Assembly: GCA_025201845.1 (NCBI GenBank)
Contig: MU603963.1
Span: forward strand, 1-64,000
From: Martensiomyces pterosporus
Taxonomy: Eukaryota; Kickxellomycota; Kickxellomycetes; Kickxellales; Kickxellaceae
Direction of reading: 5' to 3'
Length of the DNA stretch: 64,000 bases
Shown here piece by piece: positions 1 to 10,947 of this stretch (its first letter is position 1; each line of letters opens with the position of its first letter). Under the pieces are notes generated by a model that was not told the origin of the DNA, did not search any database, and saw nothing but the letters and a program-made list of their open reading frames with translations. A program made the position numbers and the translations under genes.

Positions 1-833
1 GTGTGATGGATCTGACCAAAGGACTTGTAAACCGGCAGACTGAGCGGAGCGACCGACCACCCGAGGTTCGAGCTACGAGGCTGAGGAGCCTCCTCGAGCC
101 GGTAGGTCACATGGGCACAAGGGATATGAGTGCCAGACTCAGCAAGCATTTAAACCCAGGACGCACAGCATCCAGGAGAAGGAAGGCTTAGCTTAGTTTT
201 GCTCAGTTTTGGATTTAACACTGAAGAATACGACCTAACTTAACAGAAAGCATTACAATCGGCAGCGCAATATCTCTCTATTAGAGGTTTGACTGCTTGG
301 GGATGGCGGTGGCTTGCTTGAGCAATATGCTTGACCTCAGTGACAAGAGAGAGGAAATTGAGTAACCTTGTAATGGCTACAATTTCGGGTAGGAACAACC
401 ATTGTGCGACGCAACAAGCGGAGCGGGTTCCAGACAGCCACAACAGATGGCGTACCAGGTTTTCCAAAACCCTTCGCCGACCGCAGTCTAGAGTTCAAGG
501 AGTTTTGCAGGTCCATGTTGCTAGGTCGGCAACAAGAAGTCACAACAGTGCCTAGGTAATTTTATTCACGGGCTCCCCTGGTTGGCATGGGTTTTCATGT
601 GCAATGGCTATTTCTCGTGGATGTCCTCTAGACGCCTGTGCGGGACAGCATGTGTTTGCTTAGTCTCCTGTCGCCATAGCGACATGGTGTCTTGTGCTCC
701 TTAGCCGACCACGCTACGGGGACTCTTCCTGTTTCTTAGCTCCTAGCTAGGTTTACTGGAAATACATCGGCTCCATCATCACAAATTCAACACCAAAACG
801 ATAGTCAACTGTGAATTCCAACATATTGGCTAT
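1..833. other. Left-edge region with no recognised gene
   Basis: No open frame here resembles a known protein; the longest are under 80 codons and overlap one another on both strands. A perfect 6-bp inverted repeat lies at 77-92 (GAGGCT/AGCCTC with a 4-nt loop) and another at 669-684 (TGTCGC/GCGACA with loop CATA). The second could lie in the 3' untranslated region of the ABC transporter that ends at 834. A remnant of a repeat element is possible but I cannot name one. Confidence 0.4.
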
Positions 834-3800
834 TTAGTTCTGGCAGGCAGGTGTGTCGCTGCTCATATGGGAAGCCAGCCTAGAAAACATGCCGCCACGA
901 GACAGTAGGTTTGCCGGTGTGTCCAGCTCAGCCACCCGCCCTTGGTCCATGACGAGTATCCTGTCACTATCCATCACAGTGTTCAGCCGGTGTGCAATAG
1001 TGATGACAGTACTGTCCTTGAACTCGCGGCGGATAACATCGTGCATCACTCGATCGGTGCTAGAATCGACGTTGGCTGTGGCTTCGTCCAGAATGAGGAC
1101 CTTTCTCGTGCGCAAGAGTGCCCGGCACAAGCTAACTAGCTGCCGCTGGCCAATGCTGAAATTGCAGCCCTCGAATTCGATCCACTTGTTCAAGCCACCA
1201 CAAAGCACTGTCGAGTCACGGTCAAGCTGTATGCGGCGCCAGCACCAATTGCTTCCCATAGCGCTCTTCTTCCGTTTCTCCTTCTCGCGGTCAAACGCAT
1301 ACCCACCCTCAATCTCCAGGCTCTCCTTGTGGACGGTGCTCAGCTCAGTCACTTCCTTTCTGTTTATCAGATCAACCAGCTGCGCCTTGATGATCGCTGC
1401 CCAAATCTCCTCTATCGTGTGCTCCTTTAGTGGATCAATGTTGTCGCGTACAGAGCCAAAGAACAGCGCAGACTCCTGTGGGATGATGCCTATGCGCGAG
1501 CGTAGGTCGTGGAGGCCAAGGGTGGCAATGTCGATGCCATCGATGACGATTTTACCGCTGTCTGGCTCGACTATTCGAAAGAGCGCCTTGGTGAGGGACG
1601 ATTTTCCAGCACCTGTGCGTCCCACTACGCCGATTTTCTCGCCTGGATTAATCGACAGCGATATGCTATCCAGCGCCCGAGGCAGGTCGTTGCGGTACCG
1701 CATGCTGTAATCGACAAACTCGATCTTGCCCTTGTCGGGCCAGCTCTCAGGAGGCCGCTGGCCTGGAATCACAAAGGGAGCTTCATGCGGCGTATCAGCG
1801 ATGCGTCTGTAGTTGCTTATCATCACCACATAGTTGGCCAGCCTATCTCGTATCCTAGCAATGACTGTTGCTTGTGGAAGCAGTATGTTGCATAGGCTGT
1901 TCATCTCGTTGACTTCTGCTGATGTGATCGATGCTCCCCAAGAATCCAGACCAGCTCTTTGCTGAACCAGCAGCACGCACATGGCCAGCTGCGTTGTAGC
2001 CTGAACCAAAACGTTATTGACAGAATGGTCAAGCGCACTAATAGCCATGTATACATGGTCGTACTGTGTTTTCTCGTCGACCTTGTCATACAGCGCCTTC
2101 ATGAAATGGTGTTCCTTGCCGAACAGCCGGATCTCTTGTGCTCCATCTATTGCTGCAGTACGTGCCTTGTTGCACCGAGCCTCAGCGAATGTGGACTCCT
2201 TTTGAAGGATCAGCATAGGGTATGCGAACCATGCATCAAATTTGGCTGCCATGTACATGAGCGGCGGAAGAATCAGAAGGATATACGGAGATATCGTCCA
2301 TGCATGATATAATGCTGAGAAGAGGGAGAGAATGCCACCAACCTCCATCTTGAGGAACATTGGCAACAACCTGCAAAGACCCGATGTGGACGTGTAGAAC
2401 GCTGTGGAAATTTGACTCTGGTGTGTCTTGTCAAAGAAAGACAGCGGCGACTGCAATAGCCCTTCAAAGAACTTGGTGTTTATCAGTGGGGAGCAGTGGT
2501 ACTGCGTGACATATTGCATGTAGAGCATGTTCACCACAATAAGAACTTGTCTGGATACGTTTACCGCATAGTCTGCCACCAGATACTTCATTGTCGCATC
2601 GATCGTTGGCGATTCCCGGCAAACTCGCAATGTATTACGCAGATAGGTTTGCGTAAAGTGCCATGTGACGTTTTGGAGCAACGAAAGACCCACTGTCAGG
2701 ACCACGACTCCGTATCCACAGATACTGAAAAAATACGCAAAGCCATCGTCGGAGATAGCTGTCGTGCCTTCAGCCTTCCCTAGTTTTTCTTGTGTGTCTT
2801 CTGCAGCCTGGTTAGCTTGCTTTGTGGGTAGTGCGGAAGGTTTTTCGTGTTCTTGTCTAGGAGATTCGCGTGGTAGCGGCGTGTACTTCTGTGGTGTCTG
2901 CACGGTCACTGTGGCATGACCGTCCTTGATGTGGACTACTTTGCTGGCAAAAGGCAGCACGCTGTCGTTGTTTGTAACAAGAATCCGCATCTTTCCCCTC
3001 AGAAAGCCATTGCCTAGCAGCACGCGGTCAACAAGCACCCGAGACACGAGAGCATCGACTGCCGATAGGGGGTCGTCAAGTAGGTAGATATCGGCTTCAG
3101 CATACATCGCCCTATGCAACAAGACAACATGTAAGAGAAAGGCATGCAATGCCGGCGTATGTCAACGAATCTATCAATCCTTTCAACTGTGATACATGCT
3201 ACAGAAACCACATGGTGCACTGCTGTTGTTCTTACCTTGCAAGAGCTAGGCGTGCACGCTGGCCACCAGATATATTTGTGCCCCTGTCTCCAATCAGCGT
3301 CATGTCACCCTCAGCCATGTTGCTGATATCGGCATCCAGTGCACATGAGCTAACCACTTGGTTGTATCTGCCTTCATTGTACTCCTCGCCAAAGAGGATG
3401 TTATCCCGCAGTGTTCCGTTGACAATCCAGGGCTTTTGTCCAACATAGCCGATTTTGCCAGACACGTGGCCCTCGCCAGAGACTAGCTCCATCTCGCTGC
3501 ACATTGCCTGCAGCAGCGAGGACTTTCCATCGCCAATGGGGCCCGTGACAGCAACAAACTCGCCTTGAGCAATGCTCAGTGTGATGTCCTCTAGGACAAG
3601 TGCATCGTTTCCCCAGGTGAAGCCGCAGCTGGAAAGATGAACTGCGGGTGAGCCAGGTGTTGGGGTGTCGGTCCATTTGATGGTGTTTTTACGCTGTGCA
3701 CGCAGACTAACCTCGAGCACACGGTTGGAGTCACGGAGGCTCTGCAGGTCGATCAAGATGCCAGAGAGTAGCTGGACATGTCTGCAAATTGTGTGGATAT

Positions 3801-5211
3801 GTGATCTTAGCGACAGCATCTCCGAGTTGCGCATCAGGGTGTTTGTGGTAGACAAATGCTGCTTGATGGTAACCAGCGTTGCAAGCTCTTTGACAGTCGC
3901 ATGGACTACCGACAGGAGGTCACTAATCGCACGTCTGGCGATTCTCAGTCCGATGCTGTACATGTGCTCATCGTCGTCGTCGCGATAGGTCTGCGCCCAG
4001 TCCAGGTACTTTTTCTCCCAGGCATAGAACTTTATGGAACTAATACTCGCGCAGATCTCCTCGATATAGTCGTAGGGCTGCAAGACAAACCACCGCGACG
4101 TCCAGTCTACGGCCAGGCGCAGTAGTCGGATAGATACGAGTGCTGCGGCGCTAATAATTGCTGGTGTGAATGCTTGCGAGCCAATTGTGCAGTGAACCAT
4201 GTAAATAGAGGCACACGCGAAGAAGAGCGATGATGCATGCGCATACATGTCAACAACCGCACAGACAAGTCTATCGCCATGGAACTTGCCATATCTATAG
4301 ACATGGCTGCTTTTTAGCGCCGATTTTGTCAGCGGAGTGCGGAAGATTGCCAACTCGATGGCCAGTGCAATGCGCTGAATCTCGAATCGCTTCCACATGT
4401 TGATACGCTGCTCTTGCTTTTGCATTATACGTGCTGCACCCAGCAATGCGACAAATAAAATGCCCGCCATAACCCTGTTTTGTTCAGGGGCGTCAAAAAC
4501 GTCCAGTAAGCGACCCAGGATATACCCCTCAATGTAGAACGATATGTTGACCAACGACTCGACAAGGAAAATGGGAATGTAGGGACGCAGTGCCATCCGG
4601 GCGATGGCGCGGACAACAAACAAGCGCTGGGTCGGGTCAAAGGTGAACTCCCTCGTATAAGAGGGAGTGAGGTAGCGATCGTAGACACGCCATAGATCCG
4701 ATTTATCCAGGTGCGTTTTGATGTGGCTGAGCCTGACCAAACGAGCGGGGTTTATGAGCGCAATGTCCTGCATCAAGGCCCATGCTGACTGTCTTTCGCT
4801 TTTGGTGAGCTCGAAAAACAAGAGCAGAGCGTGTAAAAGACTCGATGCCGCCGATTGGCCAACTCGCCAGCTGCTGTTGGTGCTGCTGCGGCAATTGACA
4901 ACCACAGGCTGTATTGAGCGCTGGATCCCTGCAGCATAGAATAACAAGCAAGCAAAGTGGGAGTCGCTGTAAAACAACGCACCCGCCAGAGCAACCAGCG
5001 CGATTTGGTGTATTCCTTGGTAGGCACTAGAGCCACCTGGTGATATCGAAGAGGCAGATAGGCCCAACAGGACTGCTATCAAGCCATGCGTAATCAGGTG
5101 CGGCTTCCTCTTTTGCGGGTGCGTGCAAAGAGCCAGCAGATAGACAGTGTGGCCAATAAGGTACAAATCGATAGCCGCCAGCCATGTTTCCTGCGAGACA
5201 GCGTAATTCAT
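834..5211 (-). CDS. ABCC-subfamily (MRP-type) ABC transporter
   Basis: Full-length ABC exporter of the multidrug-resistance-associated/conjugate type, expected in the vacuolar or plasma membrane. Exons are complement(3236-5211) and complement(834-3111); the 124-nt intron has a GTAAG donor and TAG acceptor and splits an Ala/Arg stretch just after the NBD1 signature, giving 1417 residues. Seen: several N-terminal hydrophobic segments, TMD1, NBD1 with Walker A GPIGDGKS (557-564), signature ISGGQ and Walker B LLDDP, TMD2, then NBD2 with Walker A GRTGAGKS (1156-1163), signature FSIGQ, Walker B LILDEA and H-loop IAHR. The Asp in place of the catalytic Glu in NBD1 is usual for ABCC proteins. NBD1 has Asn (706) where the H-loop His is expected, so NBD1 is probably a weak or non-hydrolysing site. 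The N-terminal TMD0 looks short and a missed upstream exon is possible. NBD2 carries a basic/acidic insertion before its signature. The substrate cannot be read from sequence. Confidence 0.93.
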
Positions 5212-5725
5212 AAGTATTAAGCAATCTGTTCAACCTGGTCAGCACTCTCTGTAGGCTGCTCTATGCGCCAAAATGTTCAAATAAAAAGCGCGGAGTGTAG
5301 TGTGGCAAGAGAAAAGGGAAGCAAAGAACCTGACAAAGGTCGCACTAGTGATGACGCAAATTGGCAACACTGCGCAGTCAAAAAATGGTGCATGATGGTG
5401 CGCTGGTGCTTGGAAATCAGTCAACGTCACATGTCCACAACCCTGTCTGCGATATCTGGTAACAACAGCTCCATGTGGTGATATCTAACACACCCACTTC
5501 TTGAATCAGTAAATCACGCAGATCAAATGATTAAAAAGTCTGACCAACATTTTTTTTTCTTTCTTCTACTCAGCAGAGTAGCGTGTTAAGCGGTGTGGTC
5601 CTGCGCTGAATTTGCTTCCTGTTGGTCAAGCTTGCCTCTGCATTTAGTCAACCTCGGCTGCCGCCTTGTCTTTCCCTTCCTCCTTTTGCTGCCTTGTGTA
5701 CATACACCAGAAAACATATACGCTC
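5212..5725. promoter_or_regulatory. Divergent intergenic region, ABC transporter / UTP18
   Basis: Shared upstream region of two head-to-head genes. No coding signal on either strand. A run of nine T followed by a CT-rich stretch (5551-5571) lies upstream of UTP18 and is the kind of pyrimidine tract common before fungal start sites. I see no confident TATA box. Confidence 0.35.
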
Positions 5726-7513
5726 ATGACCATGGTGCCGAATGCCGTCGCGCTCAAGGAGACAAACAAACGACGGGCTGCTGATGGCTCACCGGATGCC
5801 GATCAAAGGCACCCAAAGCGGAAGCCACAGAGCCAAAAGAAGCGGTCAAAGGTGACAGGCAAGCTCACGTGGAAGACTCGTGAAGAAACGGATCTTGAAA
5901 GTCTGGTGTTTGGAGGCGACGAGGATGTTGCCAGTGACGTTTTCAGCAAAATCGGCAAGGAGGTTGAAGCGTTTGCCGATGAGCCTGAACTTGAATCGGA
6001 GTCTGAAGGGGAGGAGGATGTCGCTGATGAGAAGTTGAGTGACGAAGAGGAGGCGAGCGACGAGGAGCCTGCCGGCGATGACTCGCTGTTCTTTGTTGAT
6101 ACTGTGCGTGCTGGCAGCAGCGATGAGGAGACGGAGAGCGACGATGAGGGACAAGATGAAGAGGATGTAGAGGCGGAGGAGCCAACGCCAACTTCTTCCA
6201 ACGAAGAAGAGCAAAAATCAGAGATAGCTGCAGCCTGGGTCGATGAGGATACCGAGATGTCCACTGTATCTCTAAAAGCAGCCAAGCGGACGCGCAAGCT
6301 GCGGATTGCGGAGAAGGAAAACAAGGTCTCGGGTGATGTCTACGAACAGCGACTCCGCCAGCAATTCCAAAAGATCAACCCAGTTCCTAAGTGGGCCGAG
6401 GAGGCTGAGGCCAGCGCATGGAAGGACGACGAGGGATCTGATGACGACAACGAGCGGATCGGTAGCGATCTGCTAAGGTCGAGCAAGTCGCTCATGTCAA
6501 AGGCTGGCACTCTCCTGTCTCCTACAACATTGGATGTCACTCCCCTGCGTCATGCCAACCACACGGCGCCCTCACAAAGGGGCATATCGAGCCTGCAGTT
6601 CCACCCTACAGCCAACGTTGTTTTGACCGCTGGCTCAGACAAGACCCTGCGCTTGTTCGAAGTTGACGGAAAGGAGAACCAAAAGATCCAGTCGATTTTC
6701 TTCAAGGATCTGCCAATCACCACTGCCCAGTTCATCCGCAACGGACAAGAGATCGTTGTCAGTGGGCGGCGCGGCTGGTACTACGCTGTCGATGTTGAGC
6801 GCGGCGCTGTGACTCGTGTCAACGGAATCCCCGGACACAAGATGTCCAGCTTGGAGCGCATGTACGGAAGCGTCACTGGAGACCGGCTGGCAGTGCTCAG
6901 CAACAACGGGCAGATACACCTGGTGACTGCGCGCACCAAGCAGTTTATCCACACGCTGCCGATGAACGGCGTTGTGCGCGATGTATCATTCACGGCTGAT
7001 GGAAACTATTTGTGGAGTATCGGCCTGGATAACGAGGTGTACCAGTGGGATTTGCGGCAGAACCGCTGTCTGAGCCGCTGGCACGACCCGACCACATTCC
7101 GGCCCACGTGCATGGGGCTTAGCCAGGACAGCAGCTACTTTGCCAGCGGCGACAACGCCGGTATTGTCAACATTTACGACGCCACCGCTATGCGCGGCAG
7201 GGAGGACGAGGCGACTGGCAAGGCATTCAATGTCAATCCGATAAAGTCTATCAATAACCTGACCACGTCGATCACGGACATAAAGTTCAACCACAACTCC
7301 GAGATCATGGGCATCTACTCCAGGTCCAAGCCCAACCAGTTCAAGCTCGTCCATCTGCCATCGGCCACTGTCTTTGCCAACTGGCCGCTGATGAATGCAA
7401 AGCTGGGCAAGGTCGAGTGCTTTGACTTCTCCCCTCACTCGGGCTTCTTGGCCATTGGCAACGACAATGGAAGGGCGCTCCTCTACAAGCTTGATCACTA
7501 CAAGACATACTAA
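5726..7513 (+). CDS. UTP18: U3 snoRNP / SSU processome WD40 protein Utp18
   Basis: WD40-repeat component of the UTPB module of the small-subunit processome, needed in the nucleolus for 18S rRNA maturation. Single exon, about 595 residues from the ATG at 5726; a second ATG at 5732 has a better context (ACCATGG) and may be the real start. The frame is open back to 5666, but that extension is hydrophobic and unlike the family. Seen: basic N-terminus, the LESLVFGG motif, a long acidic Glu/Asp/Ser stretch, then the Utp18 block NPVPKWAEEA and a C-terminal beta-propeller with repeats such as FHPTANVVLTAGSDKTLRLF. Blocks around SGRRGWYYAVDVERG and GIPGHKMSSLE are typical of Utp18 rather than other WD40 proteins. 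It converges with the Spo12-like gene. Confidence 0.95.
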   Translation: MTMVPNAVALKETNKRRAADGSPDADQRHPKRKPQSQKKRSKVTGKLTWKTREETDLESLVFGGDEDVASDVFSKIGKEVEAFADEPELESESEGEEDVADEKLSDEEEASDEEPAGDDSLFFVDTVRAGSSDEETESDDEGQDEEDVEAEEPTPTSSNEEEQKSEIAAAWVDEDTEMSTVSLKAAKRTRKLRIAEKENKVSGDVYEQRLRQQFQKINPVPKWAEEAEASAWKDDEGSDDDNERIGSDLLRSSKSLMSKAGTLLSPTTLDVTPLRHANHTAPSQRGISSLQFHPTANVVLTAGSDKTLRLFEVDGKENQKIQSIFFKDLPITTAQFIRNGQEIVVSGRRGWYYAVDVERGAVTRVNGIPGHKMSSLERMYGSVTGDRLAVLSNNGQIHLVTARTKQFIHTLPMNGVVRDVSFTADGNYLWSIGLDNEVYQWDLRQNRCLSRWHDPTTFRPTCMGLSQDSSYFASGDNAGIVNIYDATAMRGREDEATGKAFNVNPIKSINNLTTSITDIKFNHNSEIMGIYSRSKPNQFKLVHLPSATVFANWPLMNAKLGKVECFDFSPHSGFLAIGNDNGRALLYKLDHYKTY

Positions 7514-7757
7514 GCTCCATTCTCGCTGCTTTTCATAGTCCCCCTTTTTTTCTTTCAAATACACAAAATGAAATGCCATATTTCGTTCTTGGACCGGGTT
7601 TCCTGACCGGCTGGCTTCGGTATGGCAAACAACATATGCAACAAAACTAGCCACAACAAAAGAAAGAAGCTGAGCTCGGTGGGCAAAGGGCGGCCAGGCG
7701 AGAGATTGGATGGTACAGAGTTGGGACAAAGGGGTAGATGAAGACGAGGAAGAGAGA

Positions 7758-8147
7758 TCACAGCTCGCCAGCATCCTTCTGTTGCTTGCCCGCCTTCTGC
7801 TGCTGCTTGATAGCCTCAAATTTCTCAAACAGCCTCTGCGGAGGCGGCAAGTTCTTCAGCGACTTGTGCCTGATGTTTTCGACACCACGAGTGGCCGGCG
7901 ACATCATCTTGTCTGTTGGGCTGGCCAGGCCAGAGGGCACAAGGTGGCCGAAGGGCTTCTTGCTCGGTCCTCTGGGCCCGTTCATAGCAGCAGATACACT
8001 GGTTTTCTTTGGTGGTAGCTGCGGCTGTTGCTTGGGCACTGCTGTTGTGCAGACATCGGTATTGCTATTCTTGGTGGCTGGCGAGAACGCCGTCGTAGCG
8101 GTGCCGCTGCTGCTGCTGCTGCTGCTTCTGTCTGTGGAGGTTGCCAT
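7758..8147 (-). CDS. SPO12: Spo12-like mitotic-exit regulator (putative)
   Basis: Small, mostly disordered 129-residue protein. The recognisable part is the block ASPTDKMMSPATRGVENIRH (75-94): two Ser-Pro sites, S76 and S83, spaced seven residues apart around TDK, as in the Spo12/Wis3 family. Spo12 acts in the FEAR pathway of mitotic exit in budding yeast and is regulated by phosphorylation at such a pair. The N-terminus has a Ser run encoded by a GCT repeat; the C-terminus is rich in Lys and Gln. I start at the ATG at 8147; the frame is open to a TTG codon at 8174 only. A GTAAG at 8263-8259 and an AAGCAG acceptor ending at 8154 suggest an intron of about 110 nt in the 5' untranslated region. 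The family call rests on one short motif. Confidence 0.62.
   Translation of the reverse strand: MATSTDRSSSSSSSGTATTAFSPATKNSNTDVCTTAVPKQQPQLPPKKTSVSAAMNGPRGPSKKPFGHLVPSGLASPTDKMMSPATRGVENIRHKSLKNLPPPQRLFEKFEAIKQQQKAGKQQKDAGEL
8106..8126. repeat. (GCT)7 trinucleotide run
   Basis: Seven GCT units on the + strand, read as AGC (Ser) codons in the Spo12-like gene on the - strand. Confidence 0.85.
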
Positions 8148-8634
8148 GAGTAGCTGCTTATGTGACCAAGACAAAGCGGGTGTGTATGCACAGTGCTAAT
8201 GATATTTTGTATATTTAAAGCAGAGCTGGAAAGGGAGAGGAAGGAAAGTGGATCGTTGCTTACCAACTGGCTGCTGTAGCCCGTGTTGCTCTCGGCCACT
8301 GCCTGGTTTCACCAGCCAAATCTCGCGGTGCTGTGATTGGCCCAGACACACAAAACAACAACAAAATGGCCTGGAGAGGCATCGCTTCCATGACGTATTT
8401 CACGCAGCCTTGCTCCTTTCCCGAGACAGCCAGCAAAGGGCAGTTTAGCAGTAACGTTTAGTTTACAAGAGAGAGAAAGAAAGGGAAAAGAAACAGGAGA
8501 AGCAGGCCACTCCCATCAGACGGACAACTACCGAGAAAAAGAATAGAAAAAGAAGAAGAAAAAGTTGTAGCCATGTCTAGAAACAAAAAAAGGATATCGA
8601 AAAGCAAGGCTAGGTGCACAGTAAAAAAAATGCC
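8148..8634. other. Intergenic, upstream of Spo12-like gene and downstream of kinase
   Basis: No gene seen. It holds the possible 5' untranslated intron of the Spo12-like gene (8154-8263), a CCAAT-type element in inverse form (ATTGG near 8336) and, from about 8460, a purine-rich stretch that is pyrimidine-rich on the kinase strand. Confidence 0.35.
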
Positions 8635-10947
8635 TCATTCAGTCTTCATGTGGTGCGTATGAGACTTTGCTGGGTAGCCAGAGTGGCAGACGTCGATCTC
8701 CTTCATCCAATCGCTCTCCATGACCTGGTCCATCGTAAACCGCTCCACCGCATCTGGGTACACCATGCCTTCAATGACCTTCTGGCCGTCATGGCGTAGT
8801 GTAGGCAGCTGTGCAAAGAGCTTTTCTCTGCCCCGCGGCCAATCTCTGATATACGATCCATAGTTGCGGTCGTTCTCAGTGTCGGCGATCCGCCACGGGA
8901 ACTTGAGCAGCGTCATGCACATGTACATGATGCCCACTGACCAGATATCTGCCACCTGCGCGTAATAGGGAAGCTGGCGCCGGGACTGCAGCACCTCGGG
9001 TGCAATGTAAGGATCCGACCCGCAGACGCCAACAACCTTGCTGGGCTCCTTCTGGAACGGGGTCTTGAATACTGTGGCGCATCCAAAATCGATGATCTTG
9101 ACGATGCCGCGGTCAGTGAGCAGGCAGTTCTCCAGCTTCAAGTCGCGGTGCGCAATGCCAATCTTGTGCAAGTACTGTACGCCCTGGCAGACTTGCTTGA
9201 ACCAGCAGAACGTCTCGTCCAGATCCATATCGCCCATTGCGACGAATGTGAACAGGTCGTGCGGGCAGTACTCCATGATCTCGTACACGCGATCGCCCTC
9301 AAAGATAAGATCCAAGGTCTCGATAACGTTTTCCTGGTGAATCGATGACCCAATGCAAAACTCCGATGTCACTTTCTTCATGTATGAGCGCGGCGTCTCG
9401 TCCTGCCGCCTCTTGCGGAACTCCTTGACTGCGAATAGCCTGTGCTCGCTCGGCGTGTAGCAGTTGGGCTCATCGCCATGGTGCGAAGACGGAGGTCCGC
9501 TGCGCAGACTGGGTGGCCGAGAGTTCACATCGACGCTCTGAAGAAGACGCACGGTGCCGCCAGTTCCCTTGCCAATAACCTTGGTCTGCCGGCCAAACTG
9601 GTTCAGTGTCGCCTTGTGCGAAGAGTACACAGGCCCTGCCTTCTTCTGCGGCGTATGGGTGCCGGCAAGGGGTTCTGTGCCTCCAGTGGCACCCGCAGAG
9701 GAGGTTGCGGCAACCACCTCGCGCTCCGGCACGGTTCTCAGCTTCAAGCTCGCTTCGTCTGCTGGCTTTGAGGGCAGTGTTTTGCCAGCCAGCTTCGACT
9801 CCTCACGGCTGTCGGTAGGCTTTAGGGAGACGCCATTGGCGGGGCGTGGCGGGGCAGTTGCAGTAGGAGCAGGAGCAGGAGCAGCGTGGCCAGATGCAGG
9901 GGTAGCAGAGGCACCAGCAGTGTCAACGTGGATATCGCTGGCCGACGGGTTTTGGTGAAGCGTGGTTTGGCTGGGTTCACGTGACATGTCGTGGACAGAG
10001 CTGTCTCGAGATTCGGCAACAGGCTCCAAGCTTACCTGGCGCACGCCCTGTGTGATATCGTCGACTCCCAAGGCACCTGCATGCACCGCAGGTTGCTGCT
10101 GCTGCTGCTGCTGCTGCTTTATATGCACCAGAGTCTCGTCGGTGGCCGGTGCACCACTGAGAAGCTGCTGTCTCCTTGGATGGCACAGCGGCGCATTCTT
10201 TTCCGGGGACGAGCTGTGCTGGTTGTGGTGGTGGGTGTGGTGAACAGAGCGGAGGTTGATATTGCTGACGGCAAAGACCTTGTCGGCTGGCACTGGCTCA
10301 AAGTTGCGCTGTGGGTGGTAGGCCTTTGGCAGCGAGTTGTTACGATGGTGGGCAGAGGCTTGTGGGGATATGCCCGAGGGAGGCGAGTTCGTCTCCGATG
10401 GCGGAGTGCTCACATCCGAGCGATCGGTGGCTTGCGTCTGTGTGGTTGGCGTGCGATAGGCGATTGTCGGAGTCTCCGGGGCAGCTATTCCTCGACGGCT
10501 CTGGGCTGGAGTTGCCGAGTGCTGCTTCTGCGACTTGTCCCTGTGCAGAAGGTTGTGCAACCGTTGGGAAAAGGACGTGTTGCGCTTGATCACTGTGGGG
10601 CCAGCGAGTCCCCCAACGCCAGCAGCTTTCGGTGTGGCTGACAGCGGAGCGTGTGAAGACGAAGCTGCACCAGCTGCCATCGACTGTGGTTGCTGCTGCA
10701 TGCCATCAGTGCGAATTCTAAGAGAGCTGCCATGCGAGGGCTTGGCTGTTAGCAGGTGACCGCCGCTGCCACCATTAATCGGTGTGCTGGACGAGTCGTT
10801 TTTCGCTACTGTTGCCGATTTTGCCACATTGTGCTGCTGTTGCGGGGAGCCAGATGCGTCCAGTTTCGTCTGCGAGAGCGACAGGACAGGCTTTGCCTGC
10901 TGCTGGGCATCAGCAGTCTTCTTTTGTGAATTAGATAGGATACCCAT
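8635..10947 (-). CDS. Hal4/Sat4-type Ser/Thr protein kinase
   Basis: Fungal-specific NPR/HAL-family kinase; Hal4 and Hal5 in yeast stabilise plasma-membrane transporters such as the Trk potassium uptake system. Single exon, 770 residues, ATG at 10947. Residues 1-430 are low complexity, rich in Ser, Pro, Gln and Ala, with an eight-Gln run. The kinase domain fills roughly 435-760: glycine loop GKGTGG, VAIK-type lysine in FAVKEF, HRDLKLEN (catalytic Asp 602), DFG in IIDFGCA, and IAPEV. The segment VVGVCGSDPYIAPEV and the closing W..EI.VCH...H.HH pattern are typical of the HAL group. The active-site residues are all present, so it should be catalytically competent. A 23-residue insertion rich in Ser/Pro separates the glycine loop from the lysine. 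The transporter target is inferred from the family only. Confidence 0.88.
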   Translation of the reverse strand: MGILSNSQKKTADAQQQAKPVLSLSQTKLDASGSPQQQHNVAKSATVAKNDSSSTPINGGSGGHLLTAKPSHGSSLRIRTDGMQQQPQSMAAGAASSSHAPLSATPKAAGVGGLAGPTVIKRNTSFSQRLHNLLHRDKSQKQHSATPAQSRRGIAAPETPTIAYRTPTTQTQATDRSDVSTPPSETNSPPSGISPQASAHHRNNSLPKAYHPQRNFEPVPADKVFAVSNINLRSVHHTHHHNQHSSSPEKNAPLCHPRRQQLLSGAPATDETLVHIKQQQQQQQQPAVHAGALGVDDITQGVRQVSLEPVAESRDSSVHDMSREPSQTTLHQNPSASDIHVDTAGASATPASGHAAPAPAPTATAPPRPANGVSLKPTDSREESKLAGKTLPSKPADEASLKLRTVPEREVVAATSSAGATGGTEPLAGTHTPQKKAGPVYSSHKATLNQFGRQTKVIGKGTGGTVRLLQSVDVNSRPPSLRSGPPSSHHGDEPNCYTPSEHRLFAVKEFRKRRQDETPRSYMKKVTSEFCIGSSIHQENVIETLDLIFEGDRVYEIMEYCPHDLFTFVAMGDMDLDETFCWFKQVCQGVQYLHKIGIAHRDLKLENCLLTDRGIVKIIDFGCATVFKTPFQKEPSKVVGVCGSDPYIAPEVLQSRRQLPYYAQVADIWSVGIMYMCMTLLKFPWRIADTENDRNYGSYIRDWPRGREKLFAQLPTLRHDGQKVIEGMVYPDAVERFTMDQVMESDWMKEIDVCHSGYPAKSHTHHMKTE
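10094..10117. repeat. (TGC)8 run encoding poly-Gln
   Basis: Eight TGC units on the + strand, giving a run of Gln codons (CAG on the - strand) in the non-catalytic N-terminal half of the Hal4-type kinase. Confidence 0.9.

Noticed and set aside
28..95. Possible tRNA (CTTGTAA anticodon-like loop and GGTTCGA B-box-like sequence)
   Set aside because: The flanking bases do not form anticodon, T or acceptor stems on pairing by eye.
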